This document shows positions 8,221 to 16,104 of a stretch of DNA of 63,549 nucleotides, one piece after another. The stretch is from Kineothrix sp. MSJ-39 (GTDB lineage: Bacteria; Bacillota; Clostridia; Lachnospirales; Lachnospiraceae). The stretch is from positions 1-63,549 of the forward strand of contig NZ_JAHLPN010000017.1 of NCBI RefSeq assembly GCF_018917935.1. Reading direction: 5' to 3'. Positions within the stretch are counted from its first letter, which is position 1; each line of letters opens with the position of its first letter. Under the pieces are notes generated by a model. That model worked only from the letters and a program-made list of their open reading frames with translations, was not told the origin of the DNA and did not search any database. The position numbers were made by a program, and so were the translations under genes.

Positions 8221-10239
8221 CTATCTTGCTCTTCCGTCTATGATCCTGTAATACGCCTGGGATGTCATGCGGAAAACAATATAATATATTGCGGAAAAGA
8301 GAAGGAAGGTAACTACCATACAGATCGCATACAACCTGACATTGGTCAGATTCAGCATCGCCAGAAGTCTTCTGATGATCGGAAATGCTGCCAGCTCATG
8401 GATCGCTGCTACAATAAGCGGCAGGAAAAATACGATCCTGATCTGGGACGTTATCGACGCTTTTACCTCTTCACTGCTCATTCCCACTTTTTCCATAATA
8501 ACATATCTTTCCTTATCCTCATAGCCTTCTGAAATCTGTTTGTAGAAAATGATCATTACCGTCACGATCAGGAACATGATCCCCAGAAAAGCACCCAGGA
8601 AGAACAGTCCGCCATACAGCGCATAGACCTCTGTTTCATTCCATGCCCTGCTTTCCGCATACAGATCGATCCTGTGTTCTTCGCCAAAGGATGCCCTGAT
8701 CCGGTCAAGCAGGGAATCGACTGCCTGATAGCAGGCAATTTTTTCTTCTTTGCTGCCATCATAATCAAAACCGATCACACCTTCCACATCGATCGGTCCC
8801 TCTCCGCATGCGCCATAAACGCTTTTGATCGTTTCCTCACTGTCAAACATCACATAATAGCAGCCTTTCAGCATACTGGTTTTATGCAGATCATCATCAT
8901 TCTGATAAACTTCTGAAGATTCCACCGAGAAAGCATTTCCCCAGAGGCTGATTGTATCCGCCTTATAAGCCGTCGGGCCTCCGTAGATCCGCACGCTGCC
9001 CGGTTTTACCGGCTGCACGGCTTCTGCCTGCAGGCTGTCATCCATCTGCAGCAGATCTTCCCTTGTCACAAGGTATAAGACCGTCTGGCTTCCATTGTAC
9101 TCCTTCTGCGTTACTGCTGAAAATGCCGTCCCATCATCTGTTGTAAATGCCGTAACTTTCTCATAAATACTGCTTTTTGTGATCGTCCTGCCCTGTTTTT
9201 CCACCTCCTGTCTGATCTCCTGTGCGATACTATCTTTGCTCATGCCCGGTGTATCATAGTTTAAATAAATACAAAGGTCCTGTGGATAACGGGTCTGCAG
9301 CTCATCATCAACACCTGCATACAGACTGACTGTGACCGATACCATAACAAGCACCATCGTAGCAAGCACGCAGATACTGGCAAGTCCCGCCGCATTTTGC
9401 TTCATACGGTATAACAGACCGGAAACCGCACTGAAGTGCTTTTTGTTATAGTAAAAATGTTTATCCCTGCGTAGCAGCTTCAGCAGTGCGATGCTGCCCG
9501 CCGTAAACAGAAAATACGTTCCGACAATGACCAGAATGACCGCTACTAAAAACAGCGACAGCACTTTCAGCGGATTTTCTGTCGTAAAAGAAATATAGTA
9601 GGCATATCCGATACAGATCAGACCAAGCACCGTCATCACGATCTTGGTCTTTGGCTCCTTTTCCCCGACATTGCTGCCATGCAGAAGTGCGATCGGATTG
9701 GAAAGCCGGATCTGCAAAAGGTTGTAGCAGAATGTCAGCAGATACAGGATGCAAAAGTACGGAACCGCATAGGTGATCCCTGCTTTTGTCACCACAAATA
9801 CCACATTGCCTTCCACATCCAAAAGCCGGTACAGTATCATCAGGATCAGCTTGGAAGAACCGATCCCCACGAGCAGACCACCTGCAATGGCAAGCACCGC
9901 CACATAGACCGTTTCGATAAAAAGTACCTTTGCGATATGACGTTTTTCCATGCCCAGGATATTATAAACGCCGATCTCTCTTTTGCGCCGCTTGATGATA
10001 AAGCTGTTTGTGTAAAACAGAAAAATAAGGGAAAAAAAGGCGATGATATAGACGCCCATTCCCATGATCGTCTCGATATAATAGCTCCCCCGCATCTGAT
10101 CCAGCCCCGGATTGTTATTCAGAAACACCATCAGATAAAACAGTGCAACTGTCATCACGCCCGCCAGAATATAGGGAATATACAGAGGCTTATTGTTTTT
10201 CAGATTGGTCCGTGCCAGTCTCCCATATAATTTATTCAT
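8221..10239 (-). CDS. BceB-type ABC transporter permease
   Basis: The product (672 aa) is an FtsX-like permease of the peptide-antibiotic exporter/detoxifier group. It shows the typical layout of ten membrane segments, with one large outward loop (about residues 315-530) between segments 7 and 8, and conserved ends (MNKLYGRLARTNLKNNK; the final FRMTSQAYY segment). In B. subtilis such permeases remove bacitracin-like peptides from lipid II cycle intermediates and signal to an intramembrane-sensing kinase. ATG 10239 is chosen because the family starts there; it overlaps the bceA end by eight bases. Ligand identity is unknown. Confidence 0.88.
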   Translation of the reverse strand: MNKLYGRLARTNLKNNKPLYIPYILAGVMTVALFYLMVFLNNNPGLDQMRGSYYIETIMGMGVYIIAFFSLIFLFYTNSFIIKRRKREIGVYNILGMEKRHIAKVLFIETVYVAVLAIAGGLLVGIGSSKLILMILYRLLDVEGNVVFVVTKAGITYAVPYFCILYLLTFCYNLLQIRLSNPIALLHGSNVGEKEPKTKIVMTVLGLICIGYAYYISFTTENPLKVLSLFLVAVILVIVGTYFLFTAGSIALLKLLRRDKHFYYNKKHFSAVSGLLYRMKQNAAGLASICVLATMVLVMVSVTVSLYAGVDDELQTRYPQDLCIYLNYDTPGMSKDSIAQEIRQEVEKQGRTITKSSIYEKVTAFTTDDGTAFSAVTQKEYNGSQTVLYLVTREDLLQMDDSLQAEAVQPVKPGSVRIYGGPTAYKADTISLWGNAFSVESSEVYQNDDDLHKTSMLKGCYYVMFDSEETIKSVYGACGEGPIDVEGVIGFDYDGSKEEKIACYQAVDSLLDRIRASFGEEHRIDLYAESRAWNETEVYALYGGLFFLGAFLGIMFLIVTVMIIFYKQISEGYEDKERYVIMEKVGMSSEEVKASITSQIRIVFFLPLIVAAIHELAAFPIIRRLLAMLNLTNVRLYAICMVVTFLLFSAIYYIVFRMTSQAYYRIIDGRAR

Positions 10240-10999
10240 GCTGCTCACCACCTGCCTGTAATACTGTCAGCGTATCTGCGATCCTCGCATAGAGCTGCTC
10301 ATTGGTCATATTGCCTCTGTAAAGCTGATGGAACACCTCGCCGTCCTTGATGAACAGAACACGTCCCGCATGACTGGCTGCTTTCGTACTGTGGGTCACC
10401 ATTAAAATGGTCTGTCCTTCCTGATTGATCTGGCCGAACAGATTTAACAGACTGTCTGTTGCTTTGGAATCCAGCGCGCCCGTCGGTTCATCCGCCAGGA
10501 TCAGCTCCGGTCTTGTAATGAGGGCTCTTGCCACTGCCACACGCTGCTTCTGTCCGCCCGATACTTCATACGGAAACTTATCCAGAAGCTGGCTGATACC
10601 AAGCTTCTTTGCAAGAGGCTCCAGCCGCGCCTCCATTTCCGCATGCTTTGTATCCGAAAGGACAAGCGGCAGATAAATATTGTCGCGGAGATTAAAATTA
10701 TCAAGCAGGTTAAAATCCTGAAATACAAACCCAAGATGCTTCCGTCTGAATGCGGCGATCTCCTTTTCCCGGACGGACTGGAGCTTTTTCCCGTTCAGGA
10801 TCACTTCGCCGTCCGTCGGCTGATCCAGTGCTGCCAGAATATTGAGCAGCGTTGTCTTACCGGAACCGGATTCTCCCATGATCGCAACATACTCTCCTTC
10901 TTCTACGGAAAAGCTGATATTGGAAAGTGCCTGTACCTGATTGGCTCCAAATCTGGTCGTGTAAATTTTCTTTAAGTTACTGACTTCTAATATAGACAT
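10232..10999 (-). CDS. BceA-type ABC transporter ATPase
   Basis: The product (255 aa) is the nucleotide-binding subunit pairing with the downstream permease. It has a Walker A (GESGSGKTTLL, about 39-49), Q-loop region (VFQDFNLLDNFN), signature YEVSGGQKQRVAVAR, Walker B (LILADEPTGALD) and switch His (VTHSTKAA). ATG 10999 has AGGAAGGA six bases upstream. It is the first gene of an apparent bceA-bceB-AEC-bsh operon and lies just downstream of a BceR-type operator. Confidence 0.92.
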   Translation of the reverse strand: MSILEVSNLKKIYTTRFGANQVQALSNISFSVEEGEYVAIMGESGSGKTTLLNILAALDQPTDGEVILNGKKLQSVREKEIAAFRRKHLGFVFQDFNLLDNFNLRDNIYLPLVLSDTKHAEMEARLEPLAKKLGISQLLDKFPYEVSGGQKQRVAVARALITRPELILADEPTGALDSKATDSLLNLFGQINQEGQTILMVTHSTKAASHAGRVLFIKDGEVFHQLYRGNMTNEQLYARIADTLTVLQAGGEQHE

Positions 11000-11038
11000 A
11001 TGATTCCTTCCTTTCCTGTCTTTCACTTTCCATCAGCA

Positions 11039-11087
11039 TAACAAAAGGCTGAAATGCCAGCCATCGATTCAGCTTACATTTCAGCCT
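11039..11087 (-). terminator. probable terminator of the bceRS transcript
   Basis: Perfect 11-base arms AGGCTGAAATG/CATTTCAGCCT (11046-11056 and 11077-11087) enclose a 20-base loop. On the minus strand they are followed by TTTTGTTA. The loop side overlaps the auxiliary BceR half-site. Confidence 0.6.
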
Positions 11088-11108
11088 GATTTCTTACATT
11101 TTTGTAAG
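11073..11108 (-). promoter_or_regulatory. BceR-type operator with an additional half-site
   Basis: Bases 11093-11108 form the perfect inverted repeat CTTACA-N4-TGTAAG, which contains TTACA-N4-TGTAA, the consensus known for BceR-like regulators upstream of their transporter genes. A second CTTACATTT lies exactly 20 bases away (11073-11081), two helical turns, and could be an auxiliary half-site. The operator sits 94 bases before the bceA start. I could not assign the promoter between them with confidence. Confidence 0.7.
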
Positions 11109-11118
11109 GCGGAAGCTG

Positions 11119-12132
11119 TCAGTCCCGTATATCTATCTTTTGCAGGGAAAAGCCGATCCATACCTGCGTGCCTTTTCCCGGCTCGGATGTGATCCTGATC
11201 GTATGTCCCAGCTTAGTTAGCACCTGCTTACACAAATACAGTCCGATCCCGGTGGAATGCTTATCCGTATGGCCGTTAAATCCCGTGTAGCCCTGTTCAA
11301 AAACACGTGGAATGTCTTCCTGTCTGATCCCGATCCCCTGATCTTCTATGCAGAGGAATGCCTCTGTTTCATTTTGCCCTGCCTGTATCGTGATGACGCC
11401 CTCCTGCATATATTTGACCGCATTGGAGAGAAGCTGCTCCACCACAAAGGAGAGCCATTTTTCATCACTGGTCACGACCAGATCACAGCCTTCGTACCGT
11501 ATGCCGATCTTTTTGCGGATCATCGTTTTCGCATACTTATGGATACCGTCCCTGATGATCCCATCCAGCGCAACGGAATGCAGGACATAATCATGACTGT
11601 CCTTCCTCTGGTACTGCAGTGCCATGCTGACATACTGCTCGATCCTGAAAAGCTGTTCCTCTATTTCTTCCTGCTCCTGTTGCCTTTCCGGTTCTTCTTC
11701 TCTTTGCGTCTGCAATAAAAGCTGCATGGCAGCGATCGGTGTTTTGATCTGATGCACCCATCTGGCATAGTATTCCTGCTGCTCCTGCTTTTCACGCCCC
11801 GCTTTGCGCATATTTTCCGCACGCTCTTCATTCGCGCGGGAAAACAGCTCCGTATAAAGCTCCTCCAAAGGCTCTTCCGCCTCGGGAAGCTGCATATTGT
11901 TTTCCAGCGGGCAGGTGAGGAACTGCCTGAGCCTTTGTACTTTCTTTTGATAAGTTATCCACATGGCGATGGAAACCACAAGGAAGATACCCACATCTAT
12001 GCAGGTACTGTACACCATATCCGCCACCGGCGTCCGCATTAAATACAGATAAAAAAGATGACTGGCGGTCATCCCTGTAAAGAGTCCCAGCCAGCCTTTA
12101 TTTCGCCTGATAAATCCTTTCCATATCTTCAT
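11119..12132 (-). CDS. BceS-type intramembrane-sensing histidine kinase
   Basis: The product (337 aa) has two membrane helices (about 14-32 and 37-57) with almost no outer loop, the hallmark of Bce-type kinases that sense the activity of their transporter rather than the drug. The H-box is WVHQIKTPIAAMQLL (about 125-140), the N-box LLSNAVKYM and the G-boxes DQGIGI and GIGLYLCKQ. It overlaps the regulator gene by ATGA and is followed by the terminator and operator region. Confidence 0.9.
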   Translation of the reverse strand: MKIWKGFIRRNKGWLGLFTGMTASHLFYLYLMRTPVADMVYSTCIDVGIFLVVSIAMWITYQKKVQRLRQFLTCPLENNMQLPEAEEPLEELYTELFSRANEERAENMRKAGREKQEQQEYYARWVHQIKTPIAAMQLLLQTQREEEPERQQEQEEIEEQLFRIEQYVSMALQYQRKDSHDYVLHSVALDGIIRDGIHKYAKTMIRKKIGIRYEGCDLVVTSDEKWLSFVVEQLLSNAVKYMQEGVITIQAGQNETEAFLCIEDQGIGIRQEDIPRVFEQGYTGFNGHTDKHSTGIGLYLCKQVLTKLGHTIRITSEPGKGTQVWIGFSLQKIDIRD

Positions 12133-12800
12133 CCGATCTGATACCCGATTCCTTTCTTTGTCAGGATACTATCCTCAAGTCCTATGGAAGTCAGCTTTTT
12201 ACGCAGTCTGTTCACATTGACGGAAAGCGTATTCTCATCCACATACATATCGCTTTCCCAGAGCCTTGTCATCAGCGTTTCCCGCGTCACGACCTGCGTT
12301 TTGTTTTCTATGAGAGTCTGCAGAATCTTCAGCTCGTTCTTTGTCAATTCCACCTTCTGCTCCTGATACAGAAGCGTCGCATCTGACAGATTCAGCAGCA
12401 TCCCTTTATGCTCCAGCATACTGCTGCTTCCCGCAAAATCATAGCTTCTGCGCAGCAGTGCCTGCACTTTGGCGGTCAGTACCTCCAGATCGAACGGCTT
12501 CGGAATAAAATCATCTGCCCCCATATTCATTGCCATCACGATATTCATATTGTCGGATACGGATGACAGAAAGATGATCGGAACCTTTGACACCTGCCTG
12601 ATCTGTGTACACCAGTGATAGCCATTATAAAAGGGCAGTCTGATGTCCAGAAGTACAAGCTGTGGATCGCAGGCAGCAAATTCACCCAGCACATTGCCAA
12701 AATCCTGCACGGTGCTGACCTCATATTCCCACTTCTCCAAATGCTTTCTGATCAGACGGGCGATCGTTTCGTCATCTTCCACTAAAAAAATCCGATACAT
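12129..12800 (-). CDS. BceR-type OmpR-family response regulator
   Basis: The product (223 aa) has a receiver domain with the acidic pocket VEDD, phospho-acceptor Asp in LLDIRLPFYNG and Lys in PKPFD, then a winged-helix DNA-binding domain (about 130-223). The frame is open upstream, but ATG 12800 gives the family start MYRIFLVEDD; it lies one base after the thrH stop, so translation is coupled. The expected target is the inverted repeat at 11093-11108. Confidence 0.9.
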   Translation of the reverse strand: MYRIFLVEDDETIARLIRKHLEKWEYEVSTVQDFGNVLGEFAACDPQLVLLDIRLPFYNGYHWCTQIRQVSKVPIIFLSSVSDNMNIVMAMNMGADDFIPKPFDLEVLTAKVQALLRRSYDFAGSSSMLEHKGMLLNLSDATLLYQEQKVELTKNELKILQTLIENKTQVVTRETLMTRLWESDMYVDENTLSVNVNRLRKKLTSIGLEDSILTKKGIGYQIG

Positions 12801-12801
12801 C

Positions 12802-13407
12802 TTATAAAGCTTTCTTAATTGCTGCAAGCAACTCATCATAGGTTTCAAAAGCAGGCAGATCCGGGTTGTCTTTCTTGATCTGTTCTGTGCTCTTGAATAA
12901 GAAGCCTGCCTTGCTGGCACGGATCATACCAAGATCGTTGTGGCTGTCACCGCTGGCGATCGTTTCATAACCGATTGACTGCAGTGCCTTGACTGTTGTC
13001 AGCTTGGAATTTTCAATACGCATCTTGAAGCCTGTGATCTCTCCGTCCTCTGCTACTTCCAGTGTGTTGCAGAAAATGGTCGGATATCCCAGCTTCTTCA
13101 TCAGCGGGCCTGCAAACTGTGTAAAGGTATCACTGATGATGATCACCTGTGTGAGGCTTCTGAGCTCATCCAGAAACTCTTTTGCGCCCGGGATCGGATC
13201 GATCTTTGCGATCGTATCCTGAATCTCCTTTAACCCAAGACCATGCTCTTTTAAAATGCCCAGTCTCCAGTTCATCAGTTTATCATAATCCGGTTCGTCT
13301 CTCGTTGTACGGGTCAGCTCCGGGATACCGCTTTCTTTTGCAAATGCGATCCAGATCTCCGGTACTAAAACGCCTTCCAGATCCAAACATACAATATTCA
13401 TACTCAT
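12802..13407 (-). CDS. thrH: ThrH-like phosphoserine phosphatase/homoserine phosphotransferase
   Basis: The product (201 aa) is a HAD-superfamily enzyme very close to ThrH: motif I is CLDLEGVLVPEIW, motif II IIISDTF, and motif IV SGDSHNDLGM. ThrH dephosphorylates phosphoserine and can pass the phosphate to homoserine. Of two close ATGs, 13407 is chosen because GGAGG is eight bases away; 13401 would be 14 bases away. The gene lies between a GGDEF/EAL gene and bceR in one tight run. A link to peptide resistance is not obvious and may be just shared transcription. Confidence 0.85.
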   Translation of the reverse strand: MSMNIVCLDLEGVLVPEIWIAFAKESGIPELTRTTRDEPDYDKLMNWRLGILKEHGLGLKEIQDTIAKIDPIPGAKEFLDELRSLTQVIIISDTFTQFAGPLMKKLGYPTIFCNTLEVAEDGEITGFKMRIENSKLTTVKALQSIGYETIASGDSHNDLGMIRASKAGFLFKSTEQIKKDNPDLPAFETYDELLAAIKKAL

Positions 13408-13420
13408 TCTTTTGTCCTCC

Positions 13421-15109
13421 CTATGCTTCATAACCGCTTTCGCAGCGTTTTTCAAATTCGTCCTGTGGCAGCGGCTTATCAAAGATATAACCCTGCACAA
13501 TATCACACCCCGCTTCTTTCAAATAAGCGAGCTGTTCTTCTGTTTCCACGCCCTCGGCGATCGTCTTTTTGCCGAGCTGGCGGATCAGTGACACGATATG
13601 ATTAAACAAGATCCTGTCTTTTTCTCTGTCTGCACAGTCAGTGTCTAACGGGATCAGTGATTTATCAATCTTGATCACGCTCAGATCCAGATTTTTGATC
13701 ATGCTCAGAGAAGAAAATCCCGTTCCGAAATCATCCATGGACGTATTGATTCCCTTTGCACGGAGCTCGTTGACAACATGTGTCATGATCTCATAATTCT
13801 GATAATCCTCACTCTCTGTCAGCTCAATCTCGATCGCTGACGGATCAATCTTATACTCTTCCAAAACAGCAGCGATCCGCTCTGCCATATCCTCTGTTTC
13901 CAGGTGTTTGCGGGAAAAATTGACAGAAATACATACGGTTTCTTTTCCCTGCTCCTTCCGCTGTCTGATAAACTGACAGACCTTACGGAGCACATAATAA
14001 TCCAGCTGACAGATACTGCCATCGCGCTCCAAAACCGGAATAAACTGACCGGGCGGTATCAGCCGTCCGCCGCGCATCCATCTGACAAGGGCTTCTGCAC
14101 CATACAGACTCTTATCCCTGAGATTTACCTTGGGCTGGTAATACACAACAAACTCTTCTGCTTCCATCGCCGGTAAAAAGTCCGACAAAACACTCTGATC
14201 TGCCATAAGCGCCTGTCTGACTTCTTCCGTAAAGCATACCACACTGCCTGCACCGCGTTTCCGTGCCTGCTGATAAGCAATACTGGAACGTGCCATGAGA
14301 TCCCGTGTATGTGTGATACCTGTCAGATCGCTGTATCCGACCGTAGCACCTAATATAAAGCATTTTTCTCTCTGCTCGTTTTTGTACGACAATCTGATAT
14401 CCTGTATCCGGGCAAGGAACTCATCCGTATGCTCGGCTTTTACAAGCACCAGAAAATTATCGCCGCCAAGCCTTGCCAGCATCTCTGTCTCCCCCAGATA
14501 GGACTGTACCAGCATGGCATATTTATGCAGGATCACATCGCCCTCTGCATAGCTGAATATTTTATTGACATATTTGAAATTATGCACATTGTAGAAAATA
14601 ATATTGTAATTCTGCAAGCTGCCTTCCGCAAGCAGTCTGCCGGCAAACTGCATCATCGCCGCCGGATTTCTGACACCCGTCTCCAGATCTGTGGTGGCAA
14701 TCTGATCAAAAAGCTCATGCATCAGCAGCCAGTTATATACAAAATACAGCTCCCTTGATAAAAAAAGAAGCATCTTCTCTTTCTGCTGTGAAAAAGATCT
14801 GCCGTCATATGGATCGATATGTACCTGTATACTTCCGCCATCTGCCAGCTTATATGTCGTCTCATAAGCCGGTGTACCTGCTTTCGCTCCGCTGTCGTAG
14901 ATCACCGCAGTATGCTCTCCAATGGCATTTTGGCGCAGTTTCGTTTCAGGTATGTTTAGATTGATCTGCATCCTGCAGATCTCCAGTTCCTCAGCCAGAA
15001 GCGCAATTGCCTGTCCTGCGTTTCTGTCACAACTCTCTATGCTGTCCGGGCTTTGAAATAATGCATCTGAAAAAGCCCCCAGCCTGTCTTCCAGATTTCC
15101 CTTATACAT
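13421..15109 (-). CDS. GGDEF/EAL protein, likely c-di-GMP phosphodiesterase
   Basis: The product (562 aa) has an N-terminal region without a membrane segment (1-135), a GGDEF domain (about 140-295) and an EAL domain (about 305-555). The GGDEF signature is degenerate (LGGDNF), so cyclase activity is unlikely. The EAL domain keeps its metal and catalytic residues: EAL itself, Asn in VNFSRKHL, IELTES, MDDFGTG, VIKIDKS, AEGVET and VQGYIF. The likely role is degrading cyclic di-GMP. AAGGGAGAG precedes the start. It heads the run leading to thrH-bceR-bceS, 14 bases before thrH. Confidence 0.88.
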   Translation of the reverse strand: MYKGNLEDRLGAFSDALFQSPDSIESCDRNAGQAIALLAEELEICRMQINLNIPETKLRQNAIGEHTAVIYDSGAKAGTPAYETTYKLADGGSIQVHIDPYDGRSFSQQKEKMLLFLSRELYFVYNWLLMHELFDQIATTDLETGVRNPAAMMQFAGRLLAEGSLQNYNIIFYNVHNFKYVNKIFSYAEGDVILHKYAMLVQSYLGETEMLARLGGDNFLVLVKAEHTDEFLARIQDIRLSYKNEQREKCFILGATVGYSDLTGITHTRDLMARSSIAYQQARKRGAGSVVCFTEEVRQALMADQSVLSDFLPAMEAEEFVVYYQPKVNLRDKSLYGAEALVRWMRGGRLIPPGQFIPVLERDGSICQLDYYVLRKVCQFIRQRKEQGKETVCISVNFSRKHLETEDMAERIAAVLEEYKIDPSAIEIELTESEDYQNYEIMTHVVNELRAKGINTSMDDFGTGFSSLSMIKNLDLSVIKIDKSLIPLDTDCADREKDRILFNHIVSLIRQLGKKTIAEGVETEEQLAYLKEAGCDIVQGYIFDKPLPQDEFEKRCESGYEA

Positions 15110-15152
15110 TTTCTTTCTCTCCCTTTTTCAGAATTGTCCCCTTATTATAAAA

Positions 15153-15223
15153 AGCAGGATACGGGAGTCGAACCCGCCTATCCAGCTTGGGAAGCTGGCG
15201 CCCTACCGATAGACTAATCCTGC
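15153..15223 (-). tRNA. tRNA-Gly (anticodon CCC)
   Basis: The minus strand folds into a 71-base cloverleaf. The acceptor arms are GCAGGAT/ATCCTGC with discriminator U. The D-arm is GTCT/GGGC. The anticodon stem CCAGC/GCTGG encloses TTCCCAA, giving anticodon CCC for GGG codons. The T-arm has loop TTCGACT. The CCA end is not encoded; T-rich sequence follows. It lies about 45 bases upstream of the GGDEF/EAL gene. Confidence 0.93.
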
Positions 15224-15232
15224 ATATAACTT

Positions 15233-15262
15233 ATTTTAACACCACTATAGGAGAGATAGCAA
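15233..15262 (-). promoter_or_regulatory. promoter of tRNA-Gly
   Basis: TTGCTA (15262-15257), an 18-base spacer and TAAAAT (15238-15233) lie just before the tRNA. It could also serve the downstream GGDEF/EAL operon, because no strong terminator separates them. Confidence 0.55.
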
Positions 15263-15289
15263 GTCTCATGTTTCTTTTCGTATGTTTTC

Positions 15290-15318
15290 TTGTAATTTTC
15301 GTTGTTTTCTGCTATGCT
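15290..15318 (+). promoter_or_regulatory. promoter of the MerR gene
   Basis: TTGTAA (15290-15295), a 17-base spacer and TATGCT (15313-15318) lie about 55 bases before the chosen MerR start, divergent from the tRNA promoter. Confidence 0.55.
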
Positions 15319-15372
15319 GAAGCTAGCTTTATGTTGATATAAAAATGTATGACTGAATCGAGGGTCTATTCT

Positions 15373-15810
15373 ATGTATACAATCGGACAAGTATCTGAAA
15401 TGTTCCAGCTGCCGGTCTCCACACTCCGGTACTATGATAAAGAGGGATTGTTCCCACATATAACGAGAGTCTCCGGAATCCGCAAGTTTTCCGATACGGA
15501 GATCGAATCCCTGCATATGATCGAATGTCTGAAAAAATCAGGCATGGAGATCAAAGAGATCAAGCAGTTCATGGCCTGGTGTGCCCAGGGTCCTTCTACC
15601 TACGCCCAACGGAAAGAGCTGTTTGAAAACCGCAGAAAAATGCTGGAGCAGGATATGCTCAAGCTTCAGAAAAATATGGCAATGATCCAGTTTAAATGCT
15701 GGTATTACGAGCAGGCAATGAAAGACGGCAACGAGGACAGGATCCATCAGATGCTGCCTGATCATTTACCTGCCGATATCCAGAAGCTGTACGATCTGGC
15801 GCACAGCTAA
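15373..15810 (+). CDS. MerR-family transcriptional regulator
   Basis: The product (145 aa) begins with the MerR winged helix (YTIGQVSEMFQLPVSTLRYYDKEGL, residues 2-26, and the RKFSDTEIESL wing) followed by a long dimerisation helix. Its C-terminal region has no metal-binding cysteine set. It resembles the group of small clostridial MerR proteins with helical ends whose ligands are unknown. ATG 15373 is chosen since GAGGG lies eight bases upstream; 15349 has no ribosome site. It converges on the acylation operon, its stop being only 16 bases from the ACP stop. Confidence 0.85.
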   Translation: MYTIGQVSEMFQLPVSTLRYYDKEGLFPHITRVSGIRKFSDTEIESLHMIECLKKSGMEIKEIKQFMAWCAQGPSTYAQRKELFENRRKMLEQDMLKLQKNMAMIQFKCWYYEQAMKDGNEDRIHQMLPDHLPADIQKLYDLAHS

Positions 15811-15826
15811 GATCCATGGTACAAGA

Positions 15827-16054
15827 TTACTCCTCTTTCAGATCCTGTACCAGTTCGTACATTGCCTCTGCGGAATTGAAGTTATCCGGAATGATCTCAT
15901 CACTTGGGATCCATACTCCGTATACTTCAGAGACCTCGGAGATAATTGAAATAATATCCAGTGACTCCAACAGCCCATCGTCTACAAGGGCTGTTTCATG
16001 TTCAAAATCAATTCCTGGTTTTACTCTCTTGAGCATTTCAATAAATTCATTCAT
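15827..16054 (-). CDS. acyl carrier protein, DltC-like
   Basis: The product (75 aa) is a small acidic carrier. The phosphopantetheine serine lies in GLLESLDII (about residue 31), where the usual DSL is ESL. The size and position fit a carrier loaded by the adenylating enzyme 50 bases upstream, as DltC is by DltA. It is the last gene of the five-gene operon. A carrier for a non-amino-acid acyl group is possible. Confidence 0.82.
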   Translation of the reverse strand: MNEFIEMLKRVKPGIDFEHETALVDDGLLESLDIISIISEVSEVYGVWIPSDEIIPDNFNSAEAMYELVQDLKEE

Positions 16055-16104
16055 TTCTTTTTCCTCGCCTTCTTTTTGTTCGAAAATATAGTTGACAGGA
16101 ACTG

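Noticed and set aside
15811-15826. terminator between the convergent MerR and ACP genes
   Set aside because: The gap is only 16 bases and no stem with a T-tract is visible.
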